A stretch of 64,000 bases of DNA from Achromobacter veterisilvae (GTDB lineage Bacteria > Pseudomonadota > Gammaproteobacteria > Burkholderiales > Burkholderiaceae_B): contig NZ_UFQC01000005.1 of assembly GCF_900496975.1 (NCBI RefSeq), positions 176,800 through 240,799 of the forward strand, in the 5' to 3' direction. This document shows, in pieces, positions 8,836 through 17,343 of the stretch (positions are counted from its first letter, which is position 1; every line of letters begins with the position of its first letter). The notes beneath the pieces were generated by a model. It had not been told where the DNA came from. It did no database searches and saw only the letters and a program-made list of their open reading frames with translations. The position numbers and the translations under genes are program-made.

Positions 8836-10272
8836 CTAGCCCGCGACCGCCGGAGCGCCGCCCAGCGCGGCCAGGCAATCGTCCAAGGGAGGGATGCCCC
8901 GCGCCAGGGCCGCGACCGTCTCGGCATCGACCTTGGACAGCGGAGGAATCTCGGCCAGCACGCGCACGTTGCCGAAGCGCTCGATGGCTTCCTTGTTGCC
9001 CGCCGAGAGCGGGCCGCTCATGATGACGCCCAGCACGGGCACGCCCCGGCGCTTGAGCGCCTCCAGGCTGAGCAGGGTGTGGTTGATGGTGCCCAGGCCG
9101 CTGCGCGCCGCCAGCACCACGGGCATCCCCAGCCGCGCGATCAGGTCGATCATCATGTGCGTGTCGTCGATGGGCACATAGAGCCCGCCGGCTCCTTCCA
9201 CGATCAGCGGCGCCTGGGTGGCGGGCGGAACGATGCTGGTCGCGTCGACGACGGCGTCTTCCAGCGTGGCCGCCGCCCAGGGCGACAGCGGCGCCTGGAG
9301 TACGTAGGCTGGCAGGTGCAGGCGTTCAGGCGGAAGCCCGGCCAGTTGCGCGACGGTTTCCGTGTCCCCCGGTTCCTCGGACACGCCGGTCTGCACCGGT
9401 TTCCAGTAGTCGGCGTTCCAGGCGCGCGCCAGGATGGCGGAGACGAGCGTCTTGCCGATGCCGGTGTCGGTGCCGGTCACGAAAACCCCGGTGGGGCGCT
9501 GGTTGTTTTTCTTCCACATACCGTAGGCCAGGTGATACGTCACCGAGGCTCCTTGTTCGTCGAACGCCGCCAGCACGCGCCGCAGCCCGGCCGCGCTGAG
9601 CGGCCGGCTTCCAGGGGCGGGCGTGGTGGCGCCTATGCCTTTCAGGCCTTTCAGGAAATGCAGGCCGTCAGGATGATTATGTATCAGGCGCTCGCTCCGG
9701 ACGCCACCCGCCAGATTGCCCATGTCCGGACGGATGGCGGCGGCGGCGGGATAGGGCGGCGTGGCCGCGCCGAGGCCGGCCGCGAGATGGGCCGCTCGCC
9801 ATTCGCGGAAGGTGCCGTCGGCCAGCGTCGCCACCGCCAGGCAGCCGTCCGCGGCCAGCATCGCCGCCAGCCGGCCCAGGCCGGCGTTCAGGTCGGAAAA
9901 CCATTGCACCGCCAGGCTGGAGCAGATCAGGTCGTAGCCGCCGGGCAGCCCCAGCGGGTGCTCGCCGTCCAGCAACTGGTAGCGGGACGTTCCGGGCAAG
10001 GGCGGGTGGCGCTGCGCCGCCGCCAGCATGCCGGGAGAGATGTCCGTCACAGTCCAGTCGGCGGGTCCGAGGCGGCGCGCCAGCGCCCGGGTCAGCAGGC
10101 CGGTGCCGCAGCCGATCTCCAGGATGCGCGGAAACCGGGGCAGGGGCAGCAGGGCGATATCGCTGGCCAGGCGTTCGGCCGCGATGCGCTGCACGGGGGC
10201 ATGCTCGTCGTAGCGGCCGGCGGCCGCGCCGAAGCGCGCGCCGACCCGGGCGTTGCGCGGCGCCTGCGTCAT
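8836..10272 (-). CDS. bioCD: bifunctional malonyl-ACP O-methyltransferase / dethiobiotin synthetase (BioC-BioD fusion)
   Basis: One uninterrupted 478-residue frame joins two biotin enzymes. Residues 1-250 are BioC: SAM motif I LEIGCGTGLL (51-60), TDISPGML, and a C-terminus VTYHLAYGMW like a normal BioC end. After an 8-residue linker, residues 260-478 are BioD: P-loop GTDTGIGKT (267-275), KPVQTG, VEGAGGLYVP. BioC methylates malonyl-ACP to start pimeloyl synthesis; BioD closes the ureido ring of dethiobiotin. There is no stop codon between the parts. An internal ATG (residue 252, base 9519) lacks a Shine-Dalgarno sequence. ATG 10272 overlaps the bioH stop as ATGA. Confidence 0.9.
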   Translation of the reverse strand: MTQAPRNARVGARFGAAAGRYDEHAPVQRIAAERLASDIALLPLPRFPRILEIGCGTGLLTRALARRLGPADWTVTDISPGMLAAAQRHPPLPGTSRYQLLDGEHPLGLPGGYDLICSSLAVQWFSDLNAGLGRLAAMLAADGCLAVATLADGTFREWRAAHLAAGLGAATPPYPAAAAIRPDMGNLAGGVRSERLIHNHPDGLHFLKGLKGIGATTPAPGSRPLSAAGLRRVLAAFDEQGASVTYHLAYGMWKKNNQRPTGVFVTGTDTGIGKTLVSAILARAWNADYWKPVQTGVSEEPGDTETVAQLAGLPPERLHLPAYVLQAPLSPWAAATLEDAVVDATSIVPPATQAPLIVEGAGGLYVPIDDTHMMIDLIARLGMPVVLAARSGLGTINHTLLSLEALKRRGVPVLGVIMSGPLSAGNKEAIERFGNVRVLAEIPPLSKVDAETVAALARGIPPLDDCLAALGGAPAVAG

Positions 10273-10952
10273 GCCCCGGGCGCCACGCGGGCAATGAAGG
10301 CGCGGATGTGCCCGGCGCACCAGGGCGCGTCCGAGACCGGCAGCAGGTGGCCGCCGCGTTCGCGCCAATGCAGATCGCCGGCGGGACGATCCGCGAAGGC
10401 CGCCCGGGTCATCGGGGCCGGCACGATGGGATCTTCCCCGCCCGCCAGGACCAGCAGCGGCACGCGCAGCGCGGCCAGCGCGGCGCGCTGGTCGTCGTCG
10501 CGCAGCGCCCGCAAGTCGCGGTCCAGCGCCTCGATCCGGGGTTCGCCGAAGGGCTCCGCCGCGCCGCAGCGCAGGCGGAAGTCCCGCAGCACCGCCGCGG
10601 GGTCCGCGGACAGGCGCTTCCCCATGCGGTCCAGCATGCGGGCCGGCACGCCGTCCTCGAAGCCGGGCCCGGCGGCGAAGCGCGGGAATCCGTTGATGGA
10701 AACCAGTCCCGCGCAGTCTTGCGGCAGGCGGCGCAACAGGCGCAGCGCGCCCAGCGAGTGGCCGATGGCGATGGCCGGGCCGGCAAGGTCCGGCTCCTGC
10801 GCCGGACCGAAGTAGCCGGCGTCGAAGACCGCCTGCGGCCAGTCGCGCAGTTCGGCGCGCAAGGGCGCCCAGACCGAGGCGTCGAAGGCCCATCCGTGGA
10901 CGAACAGCAGGGTGGGGCGCGCGGCCGGCGCCGCCATGGAGGACCCGCGCAT
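10269..10952 (-). CDS. bioH: pimeloyl-ACP methyl ester carboxylesterase, short BioH type
   Basis: A 227-residue alpha/beta hydrolase, shorter than the 256-residue E. coli BioH. The family features LLFVHGWAFDASVW (oxyanion region), nucleophile elbow AIGHSLGALRLL, acid GGEDPIVP and base RGGHLLPVSDAP are all present. It removes the methyl group that BioC added, releasing pimeloyl-ACP for BioF. ATG 10952 shares one base with the bioF TGA (TGATG); an alternative ATG is at 10937. The biotin operon context makes BioH the best name. The lid region is reduced. Confidence 0.85.
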   Translation of the reverse strand: MRGSSMAAPAARPTLLFVHGWAFDASVWAPLRAELRDWPQAVFDAGYFGPAQEPDLAGPAIAIGHSLGALRLLRRLPQDCAGLVSINGFPRFAAGPGFEDGVPARMLDRMGKRLSADPAAVLRDFRLRCGAAEPFGEPRIEALDRDLRALRDDDQRAALAALRVPLLVLAGGEDPIVPAPMTRAAFADRPAGDLHWRERGGHLLPVSDAPWCAGHIRAFIARVAPGA

Positions 10953-12139
10953 CACGCCAGCACGGCGGCGAAGCCGTCGATCAGCCGCGAGACGTCGGCG
11001 TCGCGGTGAGCGGCGCTCAGCGTGACGCGCAGGCGGCTGGTGCCGGCGGGAACGGTGGGCGGGCGGATCGCCACGGCCAGCAGGCCGCGCCGTTCCAGCC
11101 TGGACGCCATCTCCAGGGCGCGGGCTTCGTCGCCCACGATGGCCGGCACGATCTGGGTGGACGAGGCGCCGGTGTCCAGGCCCATCTCCCGCAGGGCGGC
11201 GCGCAGGCGGTCGCCGGCGGCCGCCAGCCGGGCGCGCTCGGCGTCCAGCGCGGGCACCAGGTCCAGCGCGGCGTCCATGGCGCCCAGCACCGCGGGCGGC
11301 AGCGCCGTCGTATAGATGAAGCCGGAGCATGCGTTGACCAGGTAATCGCACAAGGCGCGCGAGCCGGCCACGTAGGCGCCGAACCCGCCCAGCGCCTTGC
11401 TGAACGTGCCCATGGCCAGGTCGATCCGCCCCGGCGCCAGGCCGGCCAGCCCCATGCCGCCGGGGCCGAGCACGCCGGTGGCGTGCGCTTCGTCCAGGTA
11501 GACGAAGGCCTGGTAGCGGTCGGCCAGGTCGGCCAGGCGCGCCACGTCGGTGCGGTCGCCGTCCATGCTGAACACGCTTTCCGTGACGATGAAGCGGGCA
11601 ACGGGCTTGCCCGCCGCCGCTTCCGCCCGCGCCGCCAGCAGGCTTTCCAGGTGGTCCAGGTCGTTGTGCCGGAACCGGATCTGCCGGGCGCCGGCCGCCT
11701 GGCAGCCGTGATGCAGGCTGGCGTGGTTGAGCTTGTCGGCGTAGAGCTCGACGTCGCCCTGGCCGGCGGCGGCGCGCAGCAGGGCGGGCAGCACGGCGGC
11801 GTTGGCCTGCCAGCCCGAGGCCAGCAGCAGCGCCGCTTCCGTGCCTTTCAGCCGGGCCAGCTTGGCTTCCACCTGTTCGTGCAGGTCCAGGTTGCCGCAG
11901 ACCAGGCGCGAGGCCTGGGCGCCGGCGCCGTGGCGGGCCGCCCATTCGCGGGCGCGCTCGACCAGCAGCGGATGCCGGGCCAGCCCGAGATAGTCGTTGC
12001 TGGAGAAATTCAGGACGGGCGCGCCGCCCAGCACGATGCGCCCGGGGGCGGCGGCGGTGGCCGTGCGCAGGCGGCGGCGCACGCGGCGCGTTTCGGCCCG
12101 CGCCAACTCGGAGGAAAATAGCGAATCCAGCTTTGACAT
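10952..12139 (-). CDS. bioF: 8-amino-7-oxononanoate synthase
   Basis: A 395-residue PLP enzyme that condenses pimeloyl-ACP with L-alanine to 8-amino-7-oxononanoate. Visible hallmarks are NFSSNDYLGLARHP near the N-terminus, LDEAHATGVLGPGG (PLP-contacting Asp and His), and the Schiff-base Lys in GTFSKALGGFGAY. ATG 12139 (MSKLDSLF) is taken because the open frame upstream runs into the divergent promoter region. It is the first gene of the leftward bioF-bioH-bioCD operon; all junctions overlap by 1-4 bases. Confidence 0.95.
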   Translation of the reverse strand: MSKLDSLFSSELARAETRRVRRRLRTATAAAPGRIVLGGAPVLNFSSNDYLGLARHPLLVERAREWAARHGAGAQASRLVCGNLDLHEQVEAKLARLKGTEAALLLASGWQANAAVLPALLRAAAGQGDVELYADKLNHASLHHGCQAAGARQIRFRHNDLDHLESLLAARAEAAAGKPVARFIVTESVFSMDGDRTDVARLADLADRYQAFVYLDEAHATGVLGPGGMGLAGLAPGRIDLAMGTFSKALGGFGAYVAGSRALCDYLVNACSGFIYTTALPPAVLGAMDAALDLVPALDAERARLAAAGDRLRAALREMGLDTGASSTQIVPAIVGDEARALEMASRLERRGLLAVAIRPPTVPAGTSRLRVTLSAAHRDADVSRLIDGFAAVLA

Positions 12140-12281
12140 CGATCTGCCCTGCGGCGGCCGGGCGGGCGGGGGTGTCCGCGCCAGGCCGTAGAATGCGGGC
12201 CATTGTAGTGGAGGCGCAAGCCGCCCTTGCCGGGACGCGCCGGCGCGGGCGCGGCCTGCGCCGGCTTTCAGGAGGTGATCC
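12140..12281. promoter_or_regulatory. divergent bioF/bioA promoter region
   Basis: A 142 bp gap between the two divergent biotin transcripts. It contains a very strong ribosome site for bioA (GGAGGTGAT, 12271-12279). No palindrome resembling the BirA operator (TTGTAAACC arms) or the BioR box was found. Biotin control, if any, must therefore use a site not recognised here. Promoter elements are not clear by eye. Confidence 0.5.
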
Positions 12282-13550
12282 ATGCACACGCCCGACTGGG
12301 TGGCCCGGGGCCAACCCCACATCTGGCTTCCCTATGCCCAGATGAAGACCGCGACGCCGCCGTTGCCCGTGGCGCGCAGCCGCGGCAGCCGTCTCGAACT
12401 GGCCGACGGCCGCAGCCTGATCGACGGGGTGGCCTCCTGGTGGACCGCCTGCCACGGATACAACCACCCCCACATCGCGCAGGCGGTGCGCGCGCAACTG
12501 GACGCCATGCCGCACGTGATGTTCGGCGGGCTGACCCACGAACCGGCGCTGACCCTGGCGCGCCGGCTGGCCGGCCTGCTCGGTCCGGGGCTGGACCGCG
12601 TCTTCTATACGGATTCGGGCTCGGTGGCGGTCGAGGTGGCCATGAAGATGGCCCTGCAATTCTGGCTGAACCAGGGCGAGCGCGGCCGCAGCCGCTTCCT
12701 GGCGTTCCGGGGCGGCTACCACGGCGACACCTTCGGCACCATGGCGGTGTGCGATCCGGAGGAGGGCATGCACAGCCTGTACCGGGGCATGCTGGCCGAA
12801 CACGACATCGTCGACCTGCCGCGCGGCGAGGCCGAACTGGCCGCGCTCGAGGCCCACCTCGACCTCCACGGCGAGCGTCTGGCCGGCATCCTGGTCGAGC
12901 CGCTGGTGCAGGGCGCGGGCGGTATGCTGCTGCACGATCCGGAAGTGCTGCGGCGGCTGCGCCGCCTGGCCGACCGGCACGGCCTGCTGCTGATCTTCGA
13001 CGAAATCTTCACCGGCTTCGGACGCACGGGCACGATGTTCGCGTTCGAACAGGCCGGCATCCGGCCCGACATCCTGACCCTGTCCAAGGCCCTGACCGGC
13101 GGCACCTTGCCGCTGGCCGCCACGGTGGCCAGCAACCGGGTATTCGACGCCTTCTGGTCCGACGACCCGTCCCACGCGCTGATGCACGGCCCCACCTTCA
13201 TGGGCAACGCGCTGGCCTGCGCGGCGGCCAACGCCTCGCTGGACCTGTTCGAGACCGAGCCGCGCCTGGAACAGGCCCGCGCCGTCTCCGCCGGCCTGGC
13301 GGCGGGGCTGGAGCCGTGCCGCGGACTGGACTGGGTGCGGGACGTGCGGGTGCTGGGCGCCATCGGGGTCGTGGAGCTGGACGGCATCGCCGACCGCGAG
13401 GCCCTCAAGCGGCGCCTGGTCGAGGCCGGCGTCTGGGTGCGGCCGTTCGGCAACGTGGTCTACCTGACCCCGGCGCTGACCATCGGCGAGGACGACCTGG
13501 CCAGCCTGACGCGGGCCGTGGCCGGCGTGCTGGGCCGGCAGCGCCCCTGA
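12282..13550 (+). CDS. bioA: adenosylmethionine-8-amino-7-oxononanoate aminotransferase
   Basis: A 422-residue class III PLP aminotransferase that converts 8-amino-7-oxononanoate to 7,8-diaminononanoate using S-adenosylmethionine. Visible motifs include HIWLPYAQM and ASWWTACHGYNHP (substrate pocket), FYTDSGSVAVEVAMKMA, LIFDEIFTGFGRTG (PLP Asp), and LSKALTGGTLPLAA (PLP Lys). An excellent Shine-Dalgarno sequence fixes ATG 12282. It is divergent from bioFH-CD. bioB is not in the window. Confidence 0.96.
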   Translation: MHTPDWVARGQPHIWLPYAQMKTATPPLPVARSRGSRLELADGRSLIDGVASWWTACHGYNHPHIAQAVRAQLDAMPHVMFGGLTHEPALTLARRLAGLLGPGLDRVFYTDSGSVAVEVAMKMALQFWLNQGERGRSRFLAFRGGYHGDTFGTMAVCDPEEGMHSLYRGMLAEHDIVDLPRGEAELAALEAHLDLHGERLAGILVEPLVQGAGGMLLHDPEVLRRLRRLADRHGLLLIFDEIFTGFGRTGTMFAFEQAGIRPDILTLSKALTGGTLPLAATVASNRVFDAFWSDDPSHALMHGPTFMGNALACAAANASLDLFETEPRLEQARAVSAGLAAGLEPCRGLDWVRDVRVLGAIGVVELDGIADREALKRRLVEAGVWVRPFGNVVYLTPALTIGEDDLASLTRAVAGVLGRQRP

Positions 13551-13599
13551 TTCCGGCGGACGCCCGGGGACGGGGGTCCGGCAAGCCGGACCGGGCGCC

Positions 13600-13613
13600 T
13601 TGATTCAGATCAA
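13600..13613. promoter_or_regulatory. perfect ANR/FNR box upstream of the ccoI remnant
   Basis: TTGATTCAGATCAA is an exact match to the FNR/ANR consensus TTGAT-N4-ATCAA. Its centre lies 41.5 bp before ATG 13648, the spacing at which FNR proteins activate class II promoters. Position and symmetry point to low-oxygen induction of the ccoI-like/ccoS pair. Confidence 0.85.
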
Positions 13614-13647
13614 GGCATGGGCTCGCCGCGCTGGTTACCATCGGCGC

Positions 13648-14622
13648 ATGCGAGCAAAATCGATCTTCGCCGTCCCGGCCGGCCTGTCCCAGGCCGACCG
13701 CCAGCAGCGCCGCCATGCGCTGGTGCGCCTGTCGCTGGCGTGGCTGGCGATGATGCAGGTCATGATGTTCGCCTGGCCCGGCTACCTGCGCAATGACGGC
13801 ATACCGGCGGACGCCTTGGAAACCCTGGACTGGGCCATCGTGCTGATGAACTGGGCCAGCTTCGCGCTGACCGTTCCGGTGGTCCTGTATTCGGCGTGGC
13901 CCATCTGGCGCCACGCGGGCGGCAACCTGCGGCAGGGCCGCGCCGGCATGGACGTGCCGGTGGCGCTGGGCATCGTCGCCGCCTTCATTCCCAGCGTCCA
14001 CGCCACTTATACCGGCCGGGGCGAGGTCTATTTCGATTCGGTCACGATGTTCGTGGCCTTCCTGCTGACCGCGCGCTACCTCGAACTGTGCGCCCGCCAG
14101 TCCTTCGGCGGCGCGGCCGGTGGACTGCGCCATGAACGCATCGAGGCGCAGCGCCTCGAACTCGGCGCCCGCGCCGACCGCCTGGCCTCGCGCTTCGTCA
14201 TGGTCCAGGTCGCGCTGGCGCTCGCCGCCGCGGCCGCCTGGGCCTACATCGACCCCGCGCACAGCATCCCCGTGATGGTGGCCCTGCTGGTGATGAGCTG
14301 TCCCTGCGCCATGTCGATGGCGGTGCCCACCGCCATGGCTTCGGCGCACTCCGCGCTGGCCGCCCATCCCAACATGCCCGACGCCGCGCTCGACGCGCTG
14401 CTGGCCGAGGCGCGGCGCAAGGCCCGCCAGAACCTCCACGGCTCGGTGGTCTGGCACCTGCTCATGACGCCGCTGGCGCTGGCCGGCTGGGTCACGCCGT
14501 GGCTGGCCGCCATCACCATGCTGGTGTCGTCGCTGGCGGTCGCCTACAACTCCTGGCGCCTGTGCCGCCGCGACTGGTCCGGCGACCTGCCTCCCGGCAC
14601 CGCGCTGGAAGCGTCTCCATGA
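13648..14622 (+). CDS. membrane-only CcoI/FixI relative lacking the P-type ATPase domains
   Basis: A 324-residue protein clearly related to the copper P1B-ATPase CcoI/FixI of cbb3 assembly. It keeps the transmembrane landmarks: MDVPVALGI (101-109), VYFDSVTMFVAFLLTARYLE, the metal-site SCPC (217-220), and the final helix pair starting RQNLHGSVVW. It lacks the N-terminal heavy-metal domain, the TGE actuator loop, the DKTGT phosphorylation motif and the GDGxND hinge, so it cannot pump by ATP hydrolysis. The frame is intact and its stop overlaps ccoS (ATGA). ATG 13648 has no Shine-Dalgarno sequence; the preceding FNR box predicts transcription starting at this ATG. It may be a relic or an assembly or metal-handling factor. 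Confidence 0.8.
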   Translation: MRAKSIFAVPAGLSQADRQQRRHALVRLSLAWLAMMQVMMFAWPGYLRNDGIPADALETLDWAIVLMNWASFALTVPVVLYSAWPIWRHAGGNLRQGRAGMDVPVALGIVAAFIPSVHATYTGRGEVYFDSVTMFVAFLLTARYLELCARQSFGGAAGGLRHERIEAQRLELGARADRLASRFVMVQVALALAAAAAWAYIDPAHSIPVMVALLVMSCPCAMSMAVPTAMASAHSALAAHPNMPDAALDALLAEARRKARQNLHGSVVWHLLMTPLALAGWVTPWLAAITMLVSSLAVAYNSWRLCRRDWSGDLPPGTALEASP

Positions 14623-14780
14623 CCATCCTCTACCTGCTGCTGCCCCTGTCCCTGCTGTTCGTGCTGGTCATCGGCGTGTCCCTCTGGTGGGCCGTCTTCA
14701 ACGGCCAGTACGACGATACCGACGAAGCCGGCACAGCCATCCTGCGCGACGACGACAGCGGGCCCGCCGGCCGCGGCTGA
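14619..14780 (+). CDS. ccoS: cbb3-type oxidase assembly protein CcoS
   Basis: A 53-residue protein with one N-terminal transmembrane helix (about residues 3-25), the family's conserved end FNGQYDDTD, and an acidic tail. CcoS/FixS is needed to insert haem and copper cofactors into cbb3 oxidase and normally sits right behind CcoI, as here. ATG 14619 overlaps the preceding stop by 4 bases, so the two are translationally coupled. Confidence 0.93.
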   Translation: MTILYLLLPLSLLFVLVIGVSLWWAVFNGQYDDTDEAGTAILRDDDSGPAGRG

Positions 14781-14865
14781 GGCCGCCCGCTGCCGCGTTT
14801 TCCGTCGCGCCGGCGGCATTGGTCCGTTGCGCCGACCGCGTGTTCCCCTGCACGGCCAGTAGGGT

Positions 14866-14879
14866 TTGATCCATATCAA
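14866..14879. promoter_or_regulatory. perfect ANR/FNR box upstream of ccoN
   Basis: TTGATCCATATCAA matches TTGAT-N4-ATCAA exactly. A plausible -10 (CATTAC, 14905-14910) lies at the distance expected for class II FNR activation, giving a leader of about 30 bases before ccoN. This predicts that the ccoNOQP operon is switched on at low oxygen. Confidence 0.9.
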
Positions 14880-14946
14880 CGTCCGTTTACGCGCCAACCC
14901 CCATCATTACAGCCTGGATCTATTTGTTTCTCTTTAGGGGAAGGTG

Positions 14947-16434
14947 ATGAACGATTGCGCCGCAATCGCAAGCAAGGCCGATACCTTCAACTACAAGGTC
15001 GTGAGGCAGTTCGCGCTCATGACGGTAGTCTGGGGCATCGTCGGCATGGCCGTGGGCGTTTTTCTGGCCGCGCAGCTCATCTGGCCGCAACTGAACTTCG
15101 ACACGGCGTGGCTGTCGTACGGCCGCCTGCGCCCGCTGCACACCAACGCGGTCATTTTCGCGTTCGGCGGCAGCGCGCTGTTCGCGACGTCGTACTACGT
15201 GGTCCAGCGCACCTGTCAGGCGCGCCTGTTCTGTGGCCCGCTGGCCGCGTTCACGTTCTGGGGCTGGCAGATCGTCATCGTCGCCGCCGCCATCACCTTG
15301 CCCATGGGTTTCACCAGCAGCAAGGAATACGCCGAACTGGAATGGCCCATCGACATCCTGATCACGCTGGTCTGGGTGGCCTATGCCATTGTGTTCTTCG
15401 GCACCATCATCAAGCGCCGGTCCAAGCACATCTACGTGGCCAACTGGTTCTTCGGCTCGTACATCCTCACGATCGCCATCCTGCACATCTTCAACAACAT
15501 CGAGATGCCGGTCACGCTGTGGAAGTCCTACTCCGCCTACGCGGGCGTGCAGGACGCCATGGTGCAGTGGTGGTACGGCCACAACGCCGTAGGCTTCTTC
15601 CTGACCACCAGCTTCCTGGGCATGATGTACTACTTCGTGCCGAAGCAGGCGGGCCGCCCCATCTATTCCTACCGCCTGTCCATCGTCCACTTCTGGGCGC
15701 TGGCCTTCACGTACATGTGGGCGGGCCCGCACCATCTGCTGTACACCTCGCTGCCCGACTGGACCCAGTCGCTGGGCATGACGTTCTCGCTGATCCTGCT
15801 GGCGCCGTCGTGGGGCGGCATGATCAACGGCATCATGACCCTGCAGGGCGCCTGGTACAAGCTGCGCACCGATCCGATCCTGAAGTTCATGGTGACGGCG
15901 CTGTCGTTCTACGGCATGTCTACCTTCGAAGGCTCGATGATGTCGATCCGCACCGTCAACGCGCTGTCGCACTACACGGACTGGACCATCGGCCACGTCC
16001 ACTCGGGCGCGCTGGGCTGGGTCGCCATGATTTCCTTCGGCTCGCTCTACTACCTGATCCCGCGCCTCTACGGCCGTGAAAAGATGTACAGCGTGAAGGC
16101 CATCGAACTGCACTTCTGGATCGCGACCATCGGCGTGGTGCTCTACATCGCCGCCATGTGGATCGCCGGCGTGCAGCAAGGCCTGATGTGGCGCGACACC
16201 GCAAGCGACGGCACGCTGGTCTACAGCTTCGTCGAAGAACTGAAGACGCGGGTCCCGTATTACCTGATCCGCCTGCTGGGTGGCACGCTGTTCCTGTCGG
16301 GTGTGTTCGTCATGGCCTGGAACGTGTGGATGACGGTGCGCGGCGCGCGCCCGGTCAACCCCGCCATTCCCCTGGACGATCCCCATGCCGCGCGTCCGTC
16401 GGTCCCCGTGACCGCCGTGCCGGCCACTGTTTGA
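14947..16434 (+). CDS. ccoN: cbb3-type cytochrome c oxidase subunit I
   Basis: A 495-residue, roughly 12-helix haem-copper oxidase catalytic subunit. The haem and copper ligand histidines appear in their usual places: [44 protein letters not shown] and [13 protein letters not shown]. It reduces oxygen to water with high affinity at a haem b3-CuB centre and pumps protons. AGGGGAAGG precedes ATG 14947; an in-frame GTG lies 3 bases earlier. It is first in ccoN-O-Q-P, preceded by a perfect ANR/FNR box. Confidence 0.97.
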   Translation: MNDCAAIASKADTFNYKVVRQFALMTVVWGIVGMAVGVFLAAQLIWPQLNFDTAWLSYGRLRPLHTNAVIFAFGGSALFATSYYVVQRTCQARLFCGPLAAFTFWGWQIVIVAAAITLPMGFTSSKEYAELEWPIDILITLVWVAYAIVFFGTIIKRRSKHIYVANWFFGSYILTIAILHIFNNIEMPVTLWKSYSAYAGVQDAMVQWWYGHNAVGFFLTTSFLGMMYYFVPKQAGRPIYSYRLSIVHFWALAFTYMWAGPHHLLYTSLPDWTQSLGMTFSLILLAPSWGGMINGIMTLQGAWYKLRTDPILKFMVTALSFYGMSTFEGSMMSIRTVNALSHYTDWTIGHVHSGALGWVAMISFGSLYYLIPRLYGREKMYSVKAIELHFWIATIGVVLYIAAMWIAGVQQGLMWRDTASDGTLVYSFVEELKTRVPYYLIRLLGGTLFLSGVFVMAWNVWMTVRGARPVNPAIPLDDPHAARPSVPVTAVPATV

Positions 16435-16444
16435 CGAGGACATC

Positions 16445-17164
16445 ATGGCCAACAAGCAACACGGCTTCTTTTCTCACGAAACGCTCGAGAAGAACATCGG
16501 CTGGATGATCATCGCCAGCATCCTGGTGGTGTCCTTCGCGGGCCTGGTCCAGATCGTTCCGCTGTTCTTCCAGCACAGCACGACCCAGACCGTCGCGGGC
16601 GTCGAGCCCTACAGCCCGCTGCGGCTGATGGGCCGCGACATCTACATCCGCGAAGGCTGCGTCGGCTGTCACTCGCAGCAGGTGCGGGTGCTGGCTGCGG
16701 AAGTGCAGCGCTACGGCTCGTACTCGGTCGCGGCGGAATCGGTCTTCGACCATCCGTTCCTGTGGGGCTCCAAGCGCACGGGTCCCGACCTGGCGCGCGT
16801 GGGCGAACGCTACTCCGACGACTGGCACCGCATCCACCTGCGCGATCCGCGCAAGGTGGTGCCGGAATCCAACATGCCCGCCTACCCCTGGCTGGAAAAG
16901 ACGGTCATCACCGGCGAGAACGTGGACCAGCGCATGCGCGCCCTGCGCACGCTGGGCGTGCCTTACACGGACGAGGAAATCGCCGCCGCGCCCAAGGCCA
17001 TCGAAGGCAAGACCGAGGAAGACGCGCTGGTCGCGTACCTGCAGGGCCTGGGCGTCGGCATGCGCAAGGCCAAGCAGGCCGAGCAGGCGAAACAGGCGGA
17101 AGCGGCCAAGAAGGCGGCCCAGTCCGCCGAGCAGCCGGCCGCGCCGGCCGCCACGGGAGGCTGA
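16445..17164 (+). CDS. ccoO: cbb3-type cytochrome c oxidase subunit II (mono-haem)
   Basis: A 239-residue membrane-anchored c-type cytochrome. One N-terminal helix (about residues 18-42) is followed by the haem motif CVGCH at 72-76 and a methionine-ligand region ([10 protein letters not shown]). It passes electrons from CcoP to CcoN. The last 30 residues are Ala/Lys/Gln-rich (repeats of KQAEQ), an odd low-complexity tail that could be a flexible linker. It lies 10 bases after ccoN. Confidence 0.97.
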   Translation: MANKQHGFFSHETLEKNIGWMIIASILVVSFAGLVQIVPLFFQHSTTQTVAGVEPYSPLRLMGRDIYIREGCVGCHSQQVRVLAAEVQRYGSYSVAAESVFDHPFLWGSKRTGPDLARVGERYSDDWHRIHLRDPRKVVPESNMPAYPWLEKTVITGENVDQRMRALRTLGVPYTDEEIAAAPKAIEGKTEEDALVAYLQGLGVGMRKAKQAEQAKQAEAAKKAAQSAEQPAAPAATGG

Positions 17165-17166
17165 TC

Positions 17167-17343
17167 ATGCTGGGCTACCTGAGCGCAATCGTCACCGCCA
17201 TCTCGATGGCGACATTCTTCGGCATCGTCTGGTGGGCCTGCTCGCGCGGCCGCCAGGGCGCCAACCGCGAATCGGCCATGCTGCCGTTCGCACTGCCCGA
17301 TGAATTCGGGCCGGGACAACAAGATGGAGCGAATCGGTCATGA
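17167..17343 (+). CDS. ccoQ: cbb3-type oxidase small subunit CcoQ
   Basis: A 58-residue protein with one transmembrane helix (MLGYLSAIVTAISMATFFGI) and a short soluble tail (MLPFALPDE). CcoQ stabilises the CcoNOP complex in other bacteria. It starts two bases after the ccoO stop and ends in an ATGA overlap with ccoP. Confidence 0.92.
   Translation: MLGYLSAIVTAISMATFFGIVWWACSRGRQGANRESAMLPFALPDEFGPGQQDGANRS

Noticed and set aside
7864..10815. A 983-codon rightward open frame across the LysR and biotin genes
   Set aside because: It is antisense to well-recognised LysR, BioCD and BioH; its translation is Arg/Gly/Gln-rich with no motif. Such long shadow frames are expected at this GC content.
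12140..12281. BirA or BioR operator between bioF and bioA
   Set aside because: No TTGTAAACC/GGTTTACAA or TTATCTATAA-like palindrome is visible.
10269..13187. A 972-codon leftward frame joining bioH and antisense of bioA
   Set aside because: Only its end is real (BioH, from 10952). The rest is antisense to bioA or out of frame in bioF.
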